Positions 29,443 through 38,900 of a DNA stretch of 64,000 nucleotides are shown here, piece by piece. The notes under the pieces are model-generated. The model had not been told where the DNA came from. It did not search any database and saw only the letters and a program-made list of their open reading frames with translations. A program made the translations under genes and the position numbers. Numbering within the stretch: position 1 is the stretch's first letter; every line of letters begins with the position of its first letter. This DNA comes from Enterobacter cloacae subsp. cloacae ATCC 13047 (lineage in GTDB: Bacteria > Pseudomonadota > Gammaproteobacteria > Enterobacterales > Enterobacteriaceae): contig NC_014121.1 in the NCBI RefSeq assembly GCF_000025565.1, forward strand, positions 4,426,216 to 4,490,215. Direction: 5' to 3'.

Positions 29443-29844
29443 TTATTTCGTCAGCTTGATAACCTGCTTCACGTCGATTTCAAATTCGTTCCAGTCTTTA
29501 TCGACCTTACCCTGCAGCTCGACTTTATCTTGCGGGGACACGGTCACACCGTTCCAGCGCTTATGATCAATCTCAACCACCACCGTGCCGGTCTCGTCGC
29601 GGAAGGTGTAGCGGTCATCGGACAGGCGTTCGGTGATGTTCCCGCGCAGCTTCACCCAGGCGTCGTCCTTCAGGTCTTTGACTTTCGCGGCCGTTGTCAG
29701 GTTGGCGTTGTTATCAACAAAACCGCCTGCCTGCGTCTGAGTCTGGGGTTGGGTAGCTGATGGGCCCGTAAAACCGCCCTGAGCAGCGAAGACCGGTGCG
29801 GTGGTCATCATCATGATAGCAGCCATTGCAGCGAATTTTTTCAT
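29443..29844 (-). CDS. ygiW: YgiW, periplasmic BOF (OB-fold) stress protein
   Basis: 133 residues from ATG 29844; an upstream ATG two codons earlier sits only two bases from the GGGAG Shine-Dalgarno and was rejected. It has a signal peptide (residues 1-20, cleavage after APVFA) and then the YgiW/YdeI OB-fold with DDAWVKLRGNITERLSDDRYTFRDETG and DHKRWNGVTVSP. The family is implicated in tolerance to cationic peptides and peroxide. It is divergent from qseB and shares the PmrA/QseB-type box at 29895-29911. Confidence 0.95.
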   Translation of the reverse strand: MKKFAAMAAIMMMTTAPVFAAQGGFTGPSATQPQTQTQAGGFVDNNANLTTAAKVKDLKDDAWVKLRGNITERLSDDRYTFRDETGTVVVEIDHKRWNGVTVSPQDKVELQGKVDKDWNEFEIDVKQVIKLTK

Positions 29845-29894
29845 ATTCATCTCTCCCTTTAATGTGGTGTCGCAATCCATTAAACAGGGTAATC

Positions 29895-29911
29895 CTTAAC
29901 AACTTCTTAAG
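29895..29911. promoter_or_regulatory. PmrA/QseB-type direct repeat between ygiW and qseB
   Basis: CTTAAC, five bases, then CTTAAG: two half sites at the 11-base period typical of PmrA/QseB (BasR-family) sites. It lies about 73 bases before qseB and 50 before ygiW, so it could mediate qseBC autoregulation, PmrA cross-control and ygiW control. Confidence 0.7.
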
Positions 29912-29983
29912 GGGAAAATTTATATTTTTTTACTGTACAGCAGGCGGATCCAGAGGGTTTACTGACGCCATCAAGGAGGGGAT

Positions 29984-30643
29984 ATGCGCATATTACTGGT
30001 AGAAGACGACAAGCTGATTGGTGATGGCATCAAAGCGGGCTTAAGCAAAATGGGCTTCAGCGTGGACTGGTTCACCGACGGAAAAACCGGCCAGGCGGCG
30101 CTCTGTTCTGCCCCTTACGATGCGGTGGTGCTTGACCTGACGCTACCGGAGATCGACGGTCTGGCGATCTTGCGCGCCTGGCGCGAAAGCGGGCGCAGCG
30201 AGCCGGTGCTTATCCTGACCGCGCGGGATGCGCTGAATCAGCGCGTCGAGGGGCTACGCCTGGGGGCCGATGATTATCTCTGCAAACCCTTCGCGCTGAT
30301 CGAAGTGGCCGCCCGCCTTGAGGCGCTGGTGCGTCGCAGCCACGGTCAGACGCGCAGCGAGCTGCGTCACGGCAAAGTGACGCTCGACCCGACGAGCCTT
30401 ATTGCCACGCTGGAGGGGGAAACGCTGGCCCTCAAGCCCAAAGAGTTCGCCCTGCTGGAGTTACTGATGCGCAATGCGGGCCGCGTCCTGCCGCGTAAAG
30501 CGATCGAAGAGAAGCTCTATACGTGGGACGATGACGTCTCCAGTAACGCCGTGGAAGTTCACGTCCATCATCTGCGGCGTAAGCTGGGCAGCGAGTTTAT
30601 CCGCACGGTTCATGGCATCGGCTATACCCTGGGTGACGCATGA
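29984..30643 (+). CDS. qseB: QseB, OmpR-family response regulator
   Basis: 219 residues. The receiver domain has acidic residues VEDDKL, the phospho-acceptor Asp51 in VVLDLTLP, the switch Thr in ILTARD and Lys in CKPFALIE. The C-terminal winged-helix DNA-binding domain spans about 125-219. AAGGAGGGG precedes ATG 29984. It is the regulator of the QseBC two-component system, which is tied to flagella, virulence and cross-talk with PmrAB in E. coli. The stop overlaps the qseC start by 4 bases. Confidence 0.97.
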   Translation: MRILLVEDDKLIGDGIKAGLSKMGFSVDWFTDGKTGQAALCSAPYDAVVLDLTLPEIDGLAILRAWRESGRSEPVLILTARDALNQRVEGLRLGADDYLCKPFALIEVAARLEALVRRSHGQTRSELRHGKVTLDPTSLIATLEGETLALKPKEFALLELLMRNAGRVLPRKAIEEKLYTWDDDVSSNAVEVHVHHLRRKLGSEFIRTVHGIGYTLGDA

Positions 30644-31977
30644 AACTGAGCCTGAAACTCCGTCTGACGCTTCTTTTTCTGCTGCTGTCGCTGACGGCCT
30701 GGTTTGCCGCAAGCCTTGTCGCCTGGCAGCAGACGACCCACAAGCTCGATAAGCTGTTTGATACCCAACAGATGCTGTTTGCTAAACGGCTGCTGACGAT
30801 GGATCTGGATGAAATACGCGCTCCGGAGCGGATGCGCGAGATCCCCAAAAAAGTGAAGCACGGTCGCCTGGACGACGATGCTCTGGCCTTCGCCATTTAC
30901 GCTACCGACGGCACGATGATCCTCAATGACGGGGAAAACGGCCGCGACATCCCGTATCACTATCGCCGCGATGGGTTTGATGACGGCAGGCTCAAAGACG
31001 ACAACGATGACTGGCGTTTCTTATGGCTGTCCTCGCCGGACGGGAAGTACCGCGTGGTGGTCGGTCAGGAGTGGGAATACCGGCAGGAGATGGCGCTGGA
31101 TGTGGTCAGCTCGCAGCTGACGCCGTGGCTGGTGGCGCTACCGGTGATGCTGCTGTTGCTGATTGTCCTGCTGAGCCGGGAGCTTAAGCCATTGAAAAAA
31201 CTGGCGCAGACGTTGCGCCTGCGCTCGCCGGATGCCACCGACACCCTGCCGACACAGGGCGTGCCATCAGAAGTACGCCCCCTTCTGGACTCCCTGAACC
31301 ACCTCTTTACCCGAACCCAGGAGATGATGAGCCGCGAGCGCCGCTTTACCTCCGATGCCGCCCACGAATTACGTAGCCCGCTGGCGGCCCTGAAGGTGCA
31401 AACCGACGTGGCGCAACTCTCTCTGGACGACCCGCAGGCGCAGGAAAAAGCGCTCTCGCAGCTCCACGCGGGGATCGACCGGGCATCCCGGCTGGTGGAT
31501 CAACTCCTCACTCTCTCGCGTCTGGATTCTCTGGAAAATCTCGACGATGTCGAACCGATAAAGATGGCCGATTTACTGCAATCAGCGGTTCTGGACATCT
31601 GGCATCCGGCGCAGCAGGCGGGTATCGACCTTCGCCTGAACATCAACGCCCCGCAGGCTGAACGCACGGGTCAACCGCTGCTGTTGAGCCTGCTGGTGCG
31701 TAACCTGCTGGATAACGCCGTTCGTTACAGCCCGCGCGGCAGCGTGGTTGAGGTTACGCTGGACGCCCGTTGCTTCTCCATACGCGACAACGGACCAGGG
31801 ATCGCCCCCGAGGCGTTGGCCCGTATTGGCGAGCGTTTTTATCGTCCACCCGGCCAGGATGCCACGGGCAGCGGGCTGGGATTATCGATTGTAAAACGCA
31901 TTGCTGCCCTGCACGGTATGCATGTTTCACTGGATAATGCTGCGGAAGGCGGCGTTGACGTAAAGGTGTGCTGGTAA
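30640..31977 (+). CDS. qseC: QseC, sensor histidine kinase
   Basis: 445 residues (E. coli 449). Two membrane helices (about 10-30 and 160-178) enclose a periplasmic sensor of about 130 residues. Then come a HAMP region, the H-box [14 protein letters not shown] with His242, the N-box [14 protein letters not shown] and the ATP lid motifs DNGPGIAPE and [13 protein letters not shown]. The protein phosphorylates and dephosphorylates QseB. In E. coli it was reported to respond to adrenergic hormones and AI-3; that is family knowledge and not visible here. Confidence 0.97.
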   Translation: MKLSLKLRLTLLFLLLSLTAWFAASLVAWQQTTHKLDKLFDTQQMLFAKRLLTMDLDEIRAPERMREIPKKVKHGRLDDDALAFAIYATDGTMILNDGENGRDIPYHYRRDGFDDGRLKDDNDDWRFLWLSSPDGKYRVVVGQEWEYRQEMALDVVSSQLTPWLVALPVMLLLLIVLLSRELKPLKKLAQTLRLRSPDATDTLPTQGVPSEVRPLLDSLNHLFTRTQEMMSRERRFTSDAAHELRSPLAALKVQTDVAQLSLDDPQAQEKALSQLHAGIDRASRLVDQLLTLSRLDSLENLDDVEPIKMADLLQSAVLDIWHPAQQAGIDLRLNINAPQAERTGQPLLLSLLVRNLLDNAVRYSPRGSVVEVTLDARCFSIRDNGPGIAPEALARIGERFYRPPGQDATGSGLGLSIVKRIAALHGMHVSLDNAAEGGVDVKVCW

Positions 31978-32082
31978 GGGATTATTGCATTTAACGCAAA
32001 AGACTTTGCACATTTTGCTCATTTTACCGTATCGCCCTCGCGCGTAGAATACTCGCCATACTCTCATCGACGAGGACAAATA

Positions 32083-32664
32083 ATGAGCAACATTCTGATT
32101 ATCAACGGTGCGAAAGAATTCGCCCACTCTAAAGGCCAGTTGAATGACACCCTGACCGAGGTCGCGGACGGCTTCCTGCGCGACGCCGGGCATGATGTTA
32201 AGGTTGTGCGCGCAGACAGCCATTACGACGTGAAAGCCGAAGTGCAGAACTTCCTGTGGGCTGACGTGGTTATCTGGCAGATGCCGGGCTGGTGGATGGG
32301 CGCACCGTGGACCGTGAAAAAATACATGGATGACGTGTTCACTGAGGGCCACGGTTCACTGTATGCCAGCGACGGCCGTACCCGTTCAGACGCGTCTAAA
32401 AAATATGGCTCAGGCGGCCTGATTCAGGGTAAGAAATATATGCTCTCCCTGACCTGGAACGCCCCGCTGGACGCGTTCACCGATAAAGATCAGTTCTTTG
32501 AAGGCGTAGGGGTAGACGGCGCATACCTGCCGTTCCACAAGGCTAACCAGTTCCTCGGCATGGACCCGCTGCCGACCTTTATCGTCAACGACGTGATTAA
32601 AATGCCTGACGTCCCGCGCTATATCGCAGAATATCGCAAGCATCTGGCTGAAATTTTTGCTTAA
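32083..32664 (+). CDS. mdaB: MdaB, NADPH:quinone reductase
   Basis: 193 residues, the E. coli length. It is a flavodoxin-fold FAD enzyme that performs two-electron quinone reduction. It begins MSNILIINGAKEFAHSKGQLN and contains the cofactor-contacting WQMPGWWMGAPWTVKKYMDDVF and LTWNAPLDAFTD. It is followed by ygiN 30 bases downstream in the conserved mdaB-ygiN pair, a proposed quinone redox cycle. Confidence 0.97.
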   Translation: MSNILIINGAKEFAHSKGQLNDTLTEVADGFLRDAGHDVKVVRADSHYDVKAEVQNFLWADVVIWQMPGWWMGAPWTVKKYMDDVFTEGHGSLYASDGRTRSDASKKYGSGGLIQGKKYMLSLTWNAPLDAFTDKDQFFEGVGVDGAYLPFHKANQFLGMDPLPTFIVNDVIKMPDVPRYIAEYRKHLAEIFA

Positions 32665-32694
32665 CTGGTAACCTGGAATTAGAAGGAGTTAATT

Positions 32695-33009
32695 ATGCTT
32701 ACCGTTATTGCTGAAATCCGTACGCGTCCTGGCCAACATCACCGCCAGGCGGTGCTGGATCAGTTCGCGAAAATTATCCCAACCGTACTGCAAGAAGAAG
32801 GCTGCCACGGCTATGCGCCGATGGTTGACGCCGCAACCAACGCCAGCTTCCAGGCCACCGCGCCGGACTCCATCATCATGGTTGAGCAGTGGGAAACCGT
32901 GGCGCATCTCGAAGCGCACCTGCAGACAGCACACATGAAAGCGTGGAGCGATGCGGTAAAAGGTGACGTGCTGGAAACCCACATCCGTATTCTGGAGCAA
33001 GGGGTGTAA
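32695..33009 (+). CDS. ygiN: YgiN, quinol monooxygenase
   Basis: 104 residues, the E. coli length. It has the ABM (antibiotic biosynthesis monooxygenase) ferredoxin-like fold, with conserved SIIMVEQWETVAHLEAHLQTAHM. AAGGAG precedes ATG 32695. It acts with MdaB in oxidising menadiol to menadione. In E. coli parE follows directly; here about 13 kb separates the two. Confidence 0.97.
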   Translation: MLTVIAEIRTRPGQHHRQAVLDQFAKIIPTVLQEEGCHGYAPMVDAATNASFQATAPDSIIMVEQWETVAHLEAHLQTAHMKAWSDAVKGDVLETHIRILEQGV

Positions 33010-33017
33010 AACCTGCC

Positions 33018-33041
33018 TTCCCTCTCCTTTCGGAGAGGGAA
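33018..33041 (+). terminator. hairpin after ygiN
   Basis: Perfect 10-bp stem TTCCCTCTCC/GGAGAGGGAA with a TTTC loop, 8 bases past the ygiN stop; AT-rich but without a clear T-run. The stem resembles the dispersed palindromes at 11982 and 52279. Confidence 0.6.
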
Positions 33042-33094
33042 ATATCTCTGACCTGCTATGCTTATTCTGACTTCATGATTAACAGGAGGATGGA

Positions 33095-33535
33095 ATGGGA
33101 CTTTTTAACTTCGTAAAAGAAGCAGGCGAAAAGCTGTGGGACAACCTGACCGATCATAAAGGCCAGAGCGACAAAATCACCGAGCACCTCAAGAAACTCA
33201 ACATTCCCGGCGCGGATAAAGTGCAGGTCAACGTTACCGACGGTAAAGCCAGCGTAACGGGCGACGGGCTGACCCAAGAGCAGAAAGAAAAAATCCAGGT
33301 CGCCGTCGGCAATATTGCGGGCGTCAGCGAGGTGGAAAACAACATCACCGCCACTGATGCCAAAGATGAAGCCACCTACTATACGGTGAAATCAGGCGAC
33401 ACCCTCAGCGCCATCTCCAAAACCGTTTACGGGGATGCCAACCAGTACAACAAGATTTTTGAAGCGAACCGCCCGATGCTCTCCAGCCCGGACAAGATTT
33501 ATCCCGGCCAGACGCTGCGTATTCCTAAGGCGTAA
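33095..33535 (+). CDS. Kbp (YgaU)-like BON-LysM protein
   Basis: 146 residues from ATG 33095, preceded by AGGAGG. It has an N-terminal helix ([15 protein letters not shown]), a BON domain (about 25-90) and a C-terminal LysM domain (about 97-145, [20 protein letters not shown] ... [11 protein letters not shown]). It is close to E. coli Kbp, a cytoplasmic potassium-binding protein of 149 residues, but E. coli kbp lies at a different locus. It is therefore either the relocated gene or a second copy. A strong palindromic terminator follows. Confidence 0.88.
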   Translation: MGLFNFVKEAGEKLWDNLTDHKGQSDKITEHLKKLNIPGADKVQVNVTDGKASVTGDGLTQEQKEKIQVAVGNIAGVSEVENNITATDAKDEATYYTVKSGDTLSAISKTVYGDANQYNKIFEANRPMLSSPDKIYPGQTLRIPKA

Positions 33536-33542
33536 CCCACAC

Positions 33543-33567
33543 GTCGGGGGCGCGCCCCCGACCTTTT
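33543..33567 (+). terminator. terminator after the Kbp-like gene
   Basis: A perfect 20-base palindrome (GTCGGGGGCG and its complement) followed by CTTTT, between convergent genes. Confidence 0.85.
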
Positions 33568-34753
33568 ACCAGTACGGCTTCCAGCTCTGGGTGAACCGCA
33601 CCAGCGCCTCAACGTAGAAGTAATCGCCCCAGCTCGCACACTCATCCACGCCTTTGTTGCTCGCCAGGTGATAGACAGCGTGCTTAAGCAGCCCGTTCCC
33701 CTTCTCGTCTTTGCCCATCAGATAGTGCTTTGTCAGTGACGACATAATCCCTTTAGCCCAGTCCAGATAACGTTCACGATCCGGATCCGTGACCGGCAAC
33801 TGTTTTACCAGCTCCAGCAGCCCGCAGACGGCAATGGCCGCCGAGGAGGAATCCCGCAGCGCATCTGTCCCCAGCAGCGCCAGATCCCAGTGGCAGACAT
33901 AATCCTCCGGCAGACGATTAAGAAAGTAGTTTGCCAGGCGTTTTGACAGCGCAATCATCGTCTTATCGCCGGTATAGAGATAGCTCAGCATAAAACCGTA
34001 GATCCCCCACGCCTGCCCGCGGGACCAGCAGGAGTCGTCCGCGTATCCTTGCTGCGTGTTGCCGTAACGAGGCGCGCCGGTAACCACATCCATGTAGTAG
34101 GTGTGGAACGTCGAGGCATCTTCACGAATCAGGTACCTGGCGGCCTGCATCACGTGGGCTTTTGCGGCGTCAGCAAAGCGCGCGTCGCCGGTTTGTTCCG
34201 TCGCCCAGTAGAGCAGCGGCAGATTCATGTTGCAGTCGATTATCATCCGTCCGGCCTGCTCCGGGTCTGACAGATCGCCCCAGGCCTGAATAATCTTCGC
34301 CTTCGGGTGAAAGCGCTCCAGCAGGGCTTCAGCCGCCAGCAGGGCGAACCCGCGCGCCTCGCGGTTGCCGGTCAGTCGCCAGGCCGCCACGCAGGAGAGC
34401 GTATACAGGAACCCCAAATCATGAGTGTTGGTATCATTACGCCCGGCGATGCGCAGGCCAAACGAGCGCACGTGTTTTTCAGCCATCTCGCGGAACGTTG
34501 TCTCACCGCTCATCTCCCACGCCAGCCATAGCTGACCGGTCCAGAAGCTGGTGGTCCACTCCACATTCTCCGTCAGCGGATAAACCCCGTTCTGGCAGGT
34601 TTCTGCCGGGAATCGGTCACCGAACGCCACCAAATGACGGCTAATCAGCTCAAGCACGTGGCTGCGGGCAGAGCTGAGTTCATCACGTAATGTCCGCGAT
34701 TCAACGGGGACAGGAATAGCCTGCAGGTGTTCCTCTTTGATACGACTTAACAT
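33566..34753 (-). CDS. unsaturated glucuronyl hydrolase, GH88 family
   Basis: 395 residues, no signal peptide, so cytoplasmic. GH88 enzymes hydrate the 4,5-unsaturated uronic acid left at the non-reducing end by polysaccharide lyases and thereby release it. The alpha/alpha-barrel motifs WTTSFWTGQLWLAWE, HDLGFLY (Asp112), IDCNMNLPLLYWA (Asp173) and SRGQAWGIYGF are visible. The two aspartates are 61 residues apart, the same spacing as the catalytic Asp88 and Asp149 of the Bacillus enzyme. GH105 is the main alternative. It is third in an operon after a DUF2264 gene and a symporter. Confidence 0.88.
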   Translation of the reverse strand: MLSRIKEEHLQAIPVPVESRTLRDELSSARSHVLELISRHLVAFGDRFPAETCQNGVYPLTENVEWTTSFWTGQLWLAWEMSGETTFREMAEKHVRSFGLRIAGRNDTNTHDLGFLYTLSCVAAWRLTGNREARGFALLAAEALLERFHPKAKIIQAWGDLSDPEQAGRMIIDCNMNLPLLYWATEQTGDARFADAAKAHVMQAARYLIREDASTFHTYYMDVVTGAPRYGNTQQGYADDSCWSRGQAWGIYGFMLSYLYTGDKTMIALSKRLANYFLNRLPEDYVCHWDLALLGTDALRDSSSAAIAVCGLLELVKQLPVTDPDRERYLDWAKGIMSSLTKHYLMGKDEKGNGLLKHAVYHLASNKGVDECASWGDYFYVEALVRFTQSWKPYW

Positions 34754-34770
34754 GTTTCGGGTCCTTTAAA

Positions 34771-36036
34771 TTACCGGGATGAGGGTTCTGCTGCGTTCAG
34801 CGAGCGGGTACCGCGCCATTTGCTCTGGCAGGCGGATAACGTAAAGGCAGAGATAAACGTAAAGGTCAGCGCCGTGGCTCCCATAATGATATAGGTGTGC
34901 TCAAAGCCGATGCGGTCATACAGATAGCCGGCAGGCGAAGAGACAACCACGTTGCCCACGTAGAGCATGGCCTGATAGCCCAGCAGATACATGGTGGCGT
35001 TAACGCGTTTATCGAAATGCTCAGCAATATATTTAAAGACCGATACCAGCAGCAGACATATTTCCAGGCCATACAGCGGTTTCAGTACGGAAATTAACAG
35101 ATGGGAATCGCACAGGCCGGAAATAATCAGTCGCGCACCAACCACCAGCCCGACAATTAACAGTCCACGCTTGGCACCAATACTATTCACCAACAGCGGG
35201 ATCACCATATACATCACAAATTCCATACCCGACTGTACGGTTCCCAGATAACCGAACACCGCGTTACCCTGGTGAATATCATCAAAGAACGTGACGAAAT
35301 AGCGTGAGAACTGCTGCTCGGCAATAAACATCATCCACGCCACGCCCGCCACATACAGGCAGAACGCCCAGAACTTGCGGTTACGCAGCAGGGCATAGAC
35401 ATCCGCAGGGGCGATTTTCTCTTTGGTCAGCACCTCGCTGGCGTGAGCGGAGTTAGTGTTCACTTTCAGGCTCACAAGGACGATCAGCATGATGATGGAT
35501 GCGACGCTGCCCAGAATAAAGTTATACGCCGGTGAGAGATTAAACAGCAGACCGGAGAACGAGGACGCCACGGCCCAGCCAAGCGATCCCCACATGCGAA
35601 TTTGCCCGAACTCCATACCGTTTAAACGGCTAAATCGGTCAGAATAGGATTCACACGCCGCCACGCCCGCGTACCAGGCAAAACTTAAATAGAGCGCGCC
35701 AATGATGATCCCCACCAGGGTATTGGACATCAGCAGCGGCTGGTAAACATAAATAAAGAACGGCGCCATCAGTGCGGACATGGCAACCACAAAATAGAGC
35801 AGGTATTTACTCATGCCGATCTTATCGAGAATATAGCCGTAGATCGGTTTAAGAATGACTGAGAAGATACCGTTGACCGCAAAGACAGTGCCAATTACCG
35901 AGCCGCTGAGATTCGCCTTTTGGCCGAGCCAGATGGCTAATAGCCCAATACTGGCGGACCAGGTAAAGAAATAGAGAAATATAAAGCTGCTGATTTTGTA
36001 ATATTCGGTTCTATTCGTTGTAGATGCACTTTTCAT
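34771..36036 (-). CDS. MFS oligosaccharide:H+ symporter (LacY/OHS-like)
   Basis: 421 residues with 12 predicted membrane helices. The N-terminus KISSFIFLYFFTWSASIGLLAIWL, the loop-2 motif KPIYGYILDKIG and the FGQIRMWGSLGWAVASS segment match the LacY/RafB/CscB oligosaccharide:H+ symporter family. It lies between a DUF2264 gene and a GH88 gene, so the likely substrate is a small uronic-acid-containing oligosaccharide. No such specificity can be read from the sequence itself. Confidence 0.86.
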   Translation of the reverse strand: MKSASTTNRTEYYKISSFIFLYFFTWSASIGLLAIWLGQKANLSGSVIGTVFAVNGIFSVILKPIYGYILDKIGMSKYLLYFVVAMSALMAPFFIYVYQPLLMSNTLVGIIIGALYLSFAWYAGVAACESYSDRFSRLNGMEFGQIRMWGSLGWAVASSFSGLLFNLSPAYNFILGSVASIIMLIVLVSLKVNTNSAHASEVLTKEKIAPADVYALLRNRKFWAFCLYVAGVAWMMFIAEQQFSRYFVTFFDDIHQGNAVFGYLGTVQSGMEFVMYMVIPLLVNSIGAKRGLLIVGLVVGARLIISGLCDSHLLISVLKPLYGLEICLLLVSVFKYIAEHFDKRVNATMYLLGYQAMLYVGNVVVSSPAGYLYDRIGFEHTYIIMGATALTFTFISAFTLSACQSKWRGTRSLNAAEPSSR

Positions 36037-36068
36037 ATCATCCTCGCCGACGTGTAGGGTCAGATTTT

Positions 36069-37871
36069 TTATAATGTGAACGACAGCTTACGTTCGCCTC
36101 CGGGTTCGCGGATCGCGACCTGGTCAGGGGTCATCTTCAGTTCAGGTGCCAATGCCGCGGGGGGTTTCTCGCTGGCCACGACGGCGCAACAGAGCCAGCT
36201 CTCTCCCTGAGGGAGATCGGTTTTTAACAGCGGAATGGATGCGCATTCCGGGAACATAATGTTGCTGTTCGGCGGCGTGACGATGCTGTCTGGCTCCCGG
36301 GCAATGACCGGGGAGAGATCGACAATCATGCTGCTGCCGTTGCTGGCCGTCAGGTAACAGCCACGCTCATGAATGTGGTGTTCGGTTTTCATCACCGCAA
36401 AACCGCCCTCCACTGCCTGAAGGGTGCGAGCGCTGTTAATGCGGTGCAGACGCACGTGCCACTCGCCAAAGGGAATTTGCCAGGTTTCGACATGGACATC
36501 ATGCCAGGGTGACCAGCGTGAATAGAGGTAGTTCTCATCCACCCGCACCTCCGCGCATTCACGACGCCCGCGGAAGTAGTTATCCCCCTCCGCCAGCAGT
36601 AACATCGAGTCGCAGGCGGCATGTTTCAGGCCAAAGCGCCCCCGTTCGAGGGTGAAGCCAAAGCGGCTTGAGTACGCAAATTTGGTGTATTTGGCTTCGG
36701 TGTTGACGTAGTTATTCAGCTCAAGCTGACCGGCAGTGAGCATCGTGACGTGCTGTGAGTTATCCGCATGCATCAGGATGTGCTGCGCTGGGTGGATCAC
36801 ACGTTTTTCCGCCAGCGAGGGGAGCGGCTGCTCTTCTGCCTGCCAGAACGGGTGTGACTCCGGCAAGGCCAGAATCAGGTACGTTTTCAGCGCCCAGTAC
36901 GGTGAGCCGGGGGCGTTATAATCCTCGCACATCACCAGGTTGGGATAAGTAAAACCGAGGGTCAAAATACCGTCGCGATCGGTCATCGGCTGCCGCTGCC
37001 ACCAGCGAAGATGGCGCAGCACAATGCCCTTCACGATGCCCGGCGAGAAGACATTCAGCCCGGAAAAGGCCACGGCGCTCCAGAAAGCGACCATCGCGAA
37101 GCGATAGGTAAGGCTCCGGCCAAACGGTACCGACGCGCCGTCGGCGGCAGACCAGTAAATAAAATCTTCGGCAAACTGACGGGCACGCTCACGTAACACC
37201 TCCGCCCTTTTTTCATCACCGCTGAGGGTGGCATAAATCAGGCCGTAGAAGTGGAACGCCATTGAGATGTAGTAATCCTTCGGGCGGCCCGGACCGTCAG
37301 AATACCAGCCGTCACCCAGATAATACGCCTCCATCATCGCAAACCGACGGTCGATGGCGCGCGGATCATGCGGCAGCCCGGCACATTTGAAGCCAAGCTG
37401 CACCATAATCGCGAAGTAGTTCCAGTTGCTGTCCGGCATCTGCGCATCGGTGATCTGGTTGAGCCACGTGTGCAGGTTCATTACCTCACGTTCGCTGAAG
37501 CGGCGGGTGAGCTTATCCCCCAGCAGCGCCAGCCCCAGGCCATAAGCCGCCATCTCCACCAGACGCTGGTCGTACGGGCCGGTTTCCCCCCAATAGCCCG
37601 GGCTCTGCGGATCGGTGCCGAGCTTAATGGCGGTCAGGTACTTCTCACTAAACGGCTCGTCCCCGCCGCCCGCCATCAGCGGAAACAGCCCCCACAGCGC
37701 ACGGGATAGCCCTTCCATCTGCGCAATCTCCGTGGGGTAGTGCGCACAGGTTTCTCCCAGCGAGAACCGGGAACAATCCTGCGGAAAGGACTTATCCAGC
37801 GCGCCCAGCAGGTCATGTAACGACGCCACCACCTCCTGGCGCGAAGACAATGGATTTGATTTTTTAGACAT
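36069..37871 (-). CDS. DUF2264 protein, putative glycoside hydrolase
   Basis: 600 residues from ATG 37871 (MSKKSN); an in-frame start 72 bases upstream lacks a Shine-Dalgarno and was rejected. No signal peptide. The N-terminal ~400 residues are tryptophan/tyrosine-rich and helical, like an alpha/alpha toroid (PDSNWNYFAIMVQLGFK, DGWYSDGPGRPKDYYISMAFHFYG). The C-terminal ~200 residues look like a beta-sandwich. Some DUF2264 proteins have been placed, as I recall, in a glycoside hydrolase family with beta-glucuronidase activity. It leads the operon with the symporter and GH88 enzyme, and is divergent from an AraC regulator. Confidence 0.83.
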   Translation of the reverse strand: MSKKSNPLSSRQEVVASLHDLLGALDKSFPQDCSRFSLGETCAHYPTEIAQMEGLSRALWGLFPLMAGGGDEPFSEKYLTAIKLGTDPQSPGYWGETGPYDQRLVEMAAYGLGLALLGDKLTRRFSEREVMNLHTWLNQITDAQMPDSNWNYFAIMVQLGFKCAGLPHDPRAIDRRFAMMEAYYLGDGWYSDGPGRPKDYYISMAFHFYGLIYATLSGDEKRAEVLRERARQFAEDFIYWSAADGASVPFGRSLTYRFAMVAFWSAVAFSGLNVFSPGIVKGIVLRHLRWWQRQPMTDRDGILTLGFTYPNLVMCEDYNAPGSPYWALKTYLILALPESHPFWQAEEQPLPSLAEKRVIHPAQHILMHADNSQHVTMLTAGQLELNNYVNTEAKYTKFAYSSRFGFTLERGRFGLKHAACDSMLLLAEGDNYFRGRRECAEVRVDENYLYSRWSPWHDVHVETWQIPFGEWHVRLHRINSARTLQAVEGGFAVMKTEHHIHERGCYLTASNGSSMIVDLSPVIAREPDSIVTPPNSNIMFPECASIPLLKTDLPQGESWLCCAVVASEKPPAALAPELKMTPDQVAIREPGGERKLSFTL

Positions 37872-37928
37872 ACGCTCGCCCTCGTCATCAACTGCGACGA
37901 AGGATAGTGAATCCGCAAGGGGGATAAA

Positions 37929-37944
37929 TGTTAGCCACGTCACA
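37929..37944. promoter_or_regulatory. CRP-like site in the DUF2264/araC divergent region
   Basis: TGTTA, six bases, TCACA matches the CRP core TGTGA-N6-TCACA at 9 of 10 positions and is preceded by AAA as in the full consensus. It lies 58 bases upstream of the DUF2264 gene and 94 upstream of the AraC gene, fitting catabolite control of a sugar operon. Confidence 0.62.
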
Positions 37945-38037
37945 GCCGTGAAGGCTAAATAAACCTCCAGTTGAGAAAATTTAAAAAGGTGGTTTATAAC
38001 GAGAAGATAACGGCAGAAAATTGAGTTTTATTGCACT

Positions 38038-38877
38038 ATGCGCGACACGCCCACCTCCGACCGGCTGGAACTGATCACCTTAAATGACACCGTCGTGTCA
38101 TTCAGCCGTCTGTTTGCCAATACCGTGCGTTATCATCACTGGCATCAGTGTCTGGAGATTCTGTATGTAGAAGAAGGATTTGGCGTCGCCATTGTCGATA
38201 ACCGTCACTACACCATGCGCCCCGGGCGGCTGTTTTTCTTTCCGCCGTTTACCCTGCATAAAGTGAGGGTGGATGAGCAGGCAGAAGCGATTTACCGACG
38301 TACCATTATTCATCTCGACCCTCACGCGGTGCTCACAGCCCTGCGCGATTTTCCCCACACGCAGCAGCGGCTGCAGAAACTTTCTGCCCGCGGCGCGGGA
38401 GCGTGGGTCGCCGATCTGGCGCACTGCCATCACCATGTCGATCATCTGCTCGGCTGTTACCCGTCGCCTTTAACCCGCGAGGGAATAGCCGCGCTGTTGA
38501 TTGGTTTATTCGCCATGCTCCCGGACGATAATGCCCGTGCGCCGGGCAGTAGCCTTGGGCTCGCCAGCCAGGTGATGTTCTGGCTGGACGAACATTACCA
38601 GGAGAAATTTCGCCTGGATGCACTGGCAGAAACGCTGGGGAAATCCCGCAGCTACGTATCGCGAAAATTCCATGCGGAAACGGGCGAGAAGATCCATGAC
38701 TATCTGAATACGTTAAGGCTGCGCAAGGCCTGCGAGCACCTGCTGCACAGCGAGGCGAGCGTACGCGAGATTGCCACGCAGGTGGGATTTTCCGACGTGA
38801 CGTGGTTTATCAGCGCGTTTAAGAAGGGGATTGGCGAGACGCCGTTGCAGTACCGGAAGAACCATGCTGACCGATAA
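38038..38877 (+). CDS. AraC-family regulator with cupin sensor
   Basis: 279 residues. The N-terminal half is a cupin-like sugar-sensing domain (YHHWHQCLEILYVEEGFGVAIVDN, MRPGRLFFFPPF). The C-terminal ~100 residues hold two helix-turn-helix motifs (FRLDALAETLGKSRSYVSRKFHAETGEKIHDYL and VREIATQVGFSDVTWFISAFKKGIGETPLQYRK). It is divergent from the DUF2264-symporter-GH88 operon with a CRP-like site between, so it is the likely local activator. Confidence 0.9.
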   Translation: MRDTPTSDRLELITLNDTVVSFSRLFANTVRYHHWHQCLEILYVEEGFGVAIVDNRHYTMRPGRLFFFPPFTLHKVRVDEQAEAIYRRTIIHLDPHAVLTALRDFPHTQQRLQKLSARGAGAWVADLAHCHHHVDHLLGCYPSPLTREGIAALLIGLFAMLPDDNARAPGSSLGLASQVMFWLDEHYQEKFRLDALAETLGKSRSYVSRKFHAETGEKIHDYLNTLRLRKACEHLLHSEASVREIATQVGFSDVTWFISAFKKGIGETPLQYRKNHADR

Positions 38878-38900
38878 ACGACGTGAGCGCCCGGCATGCT

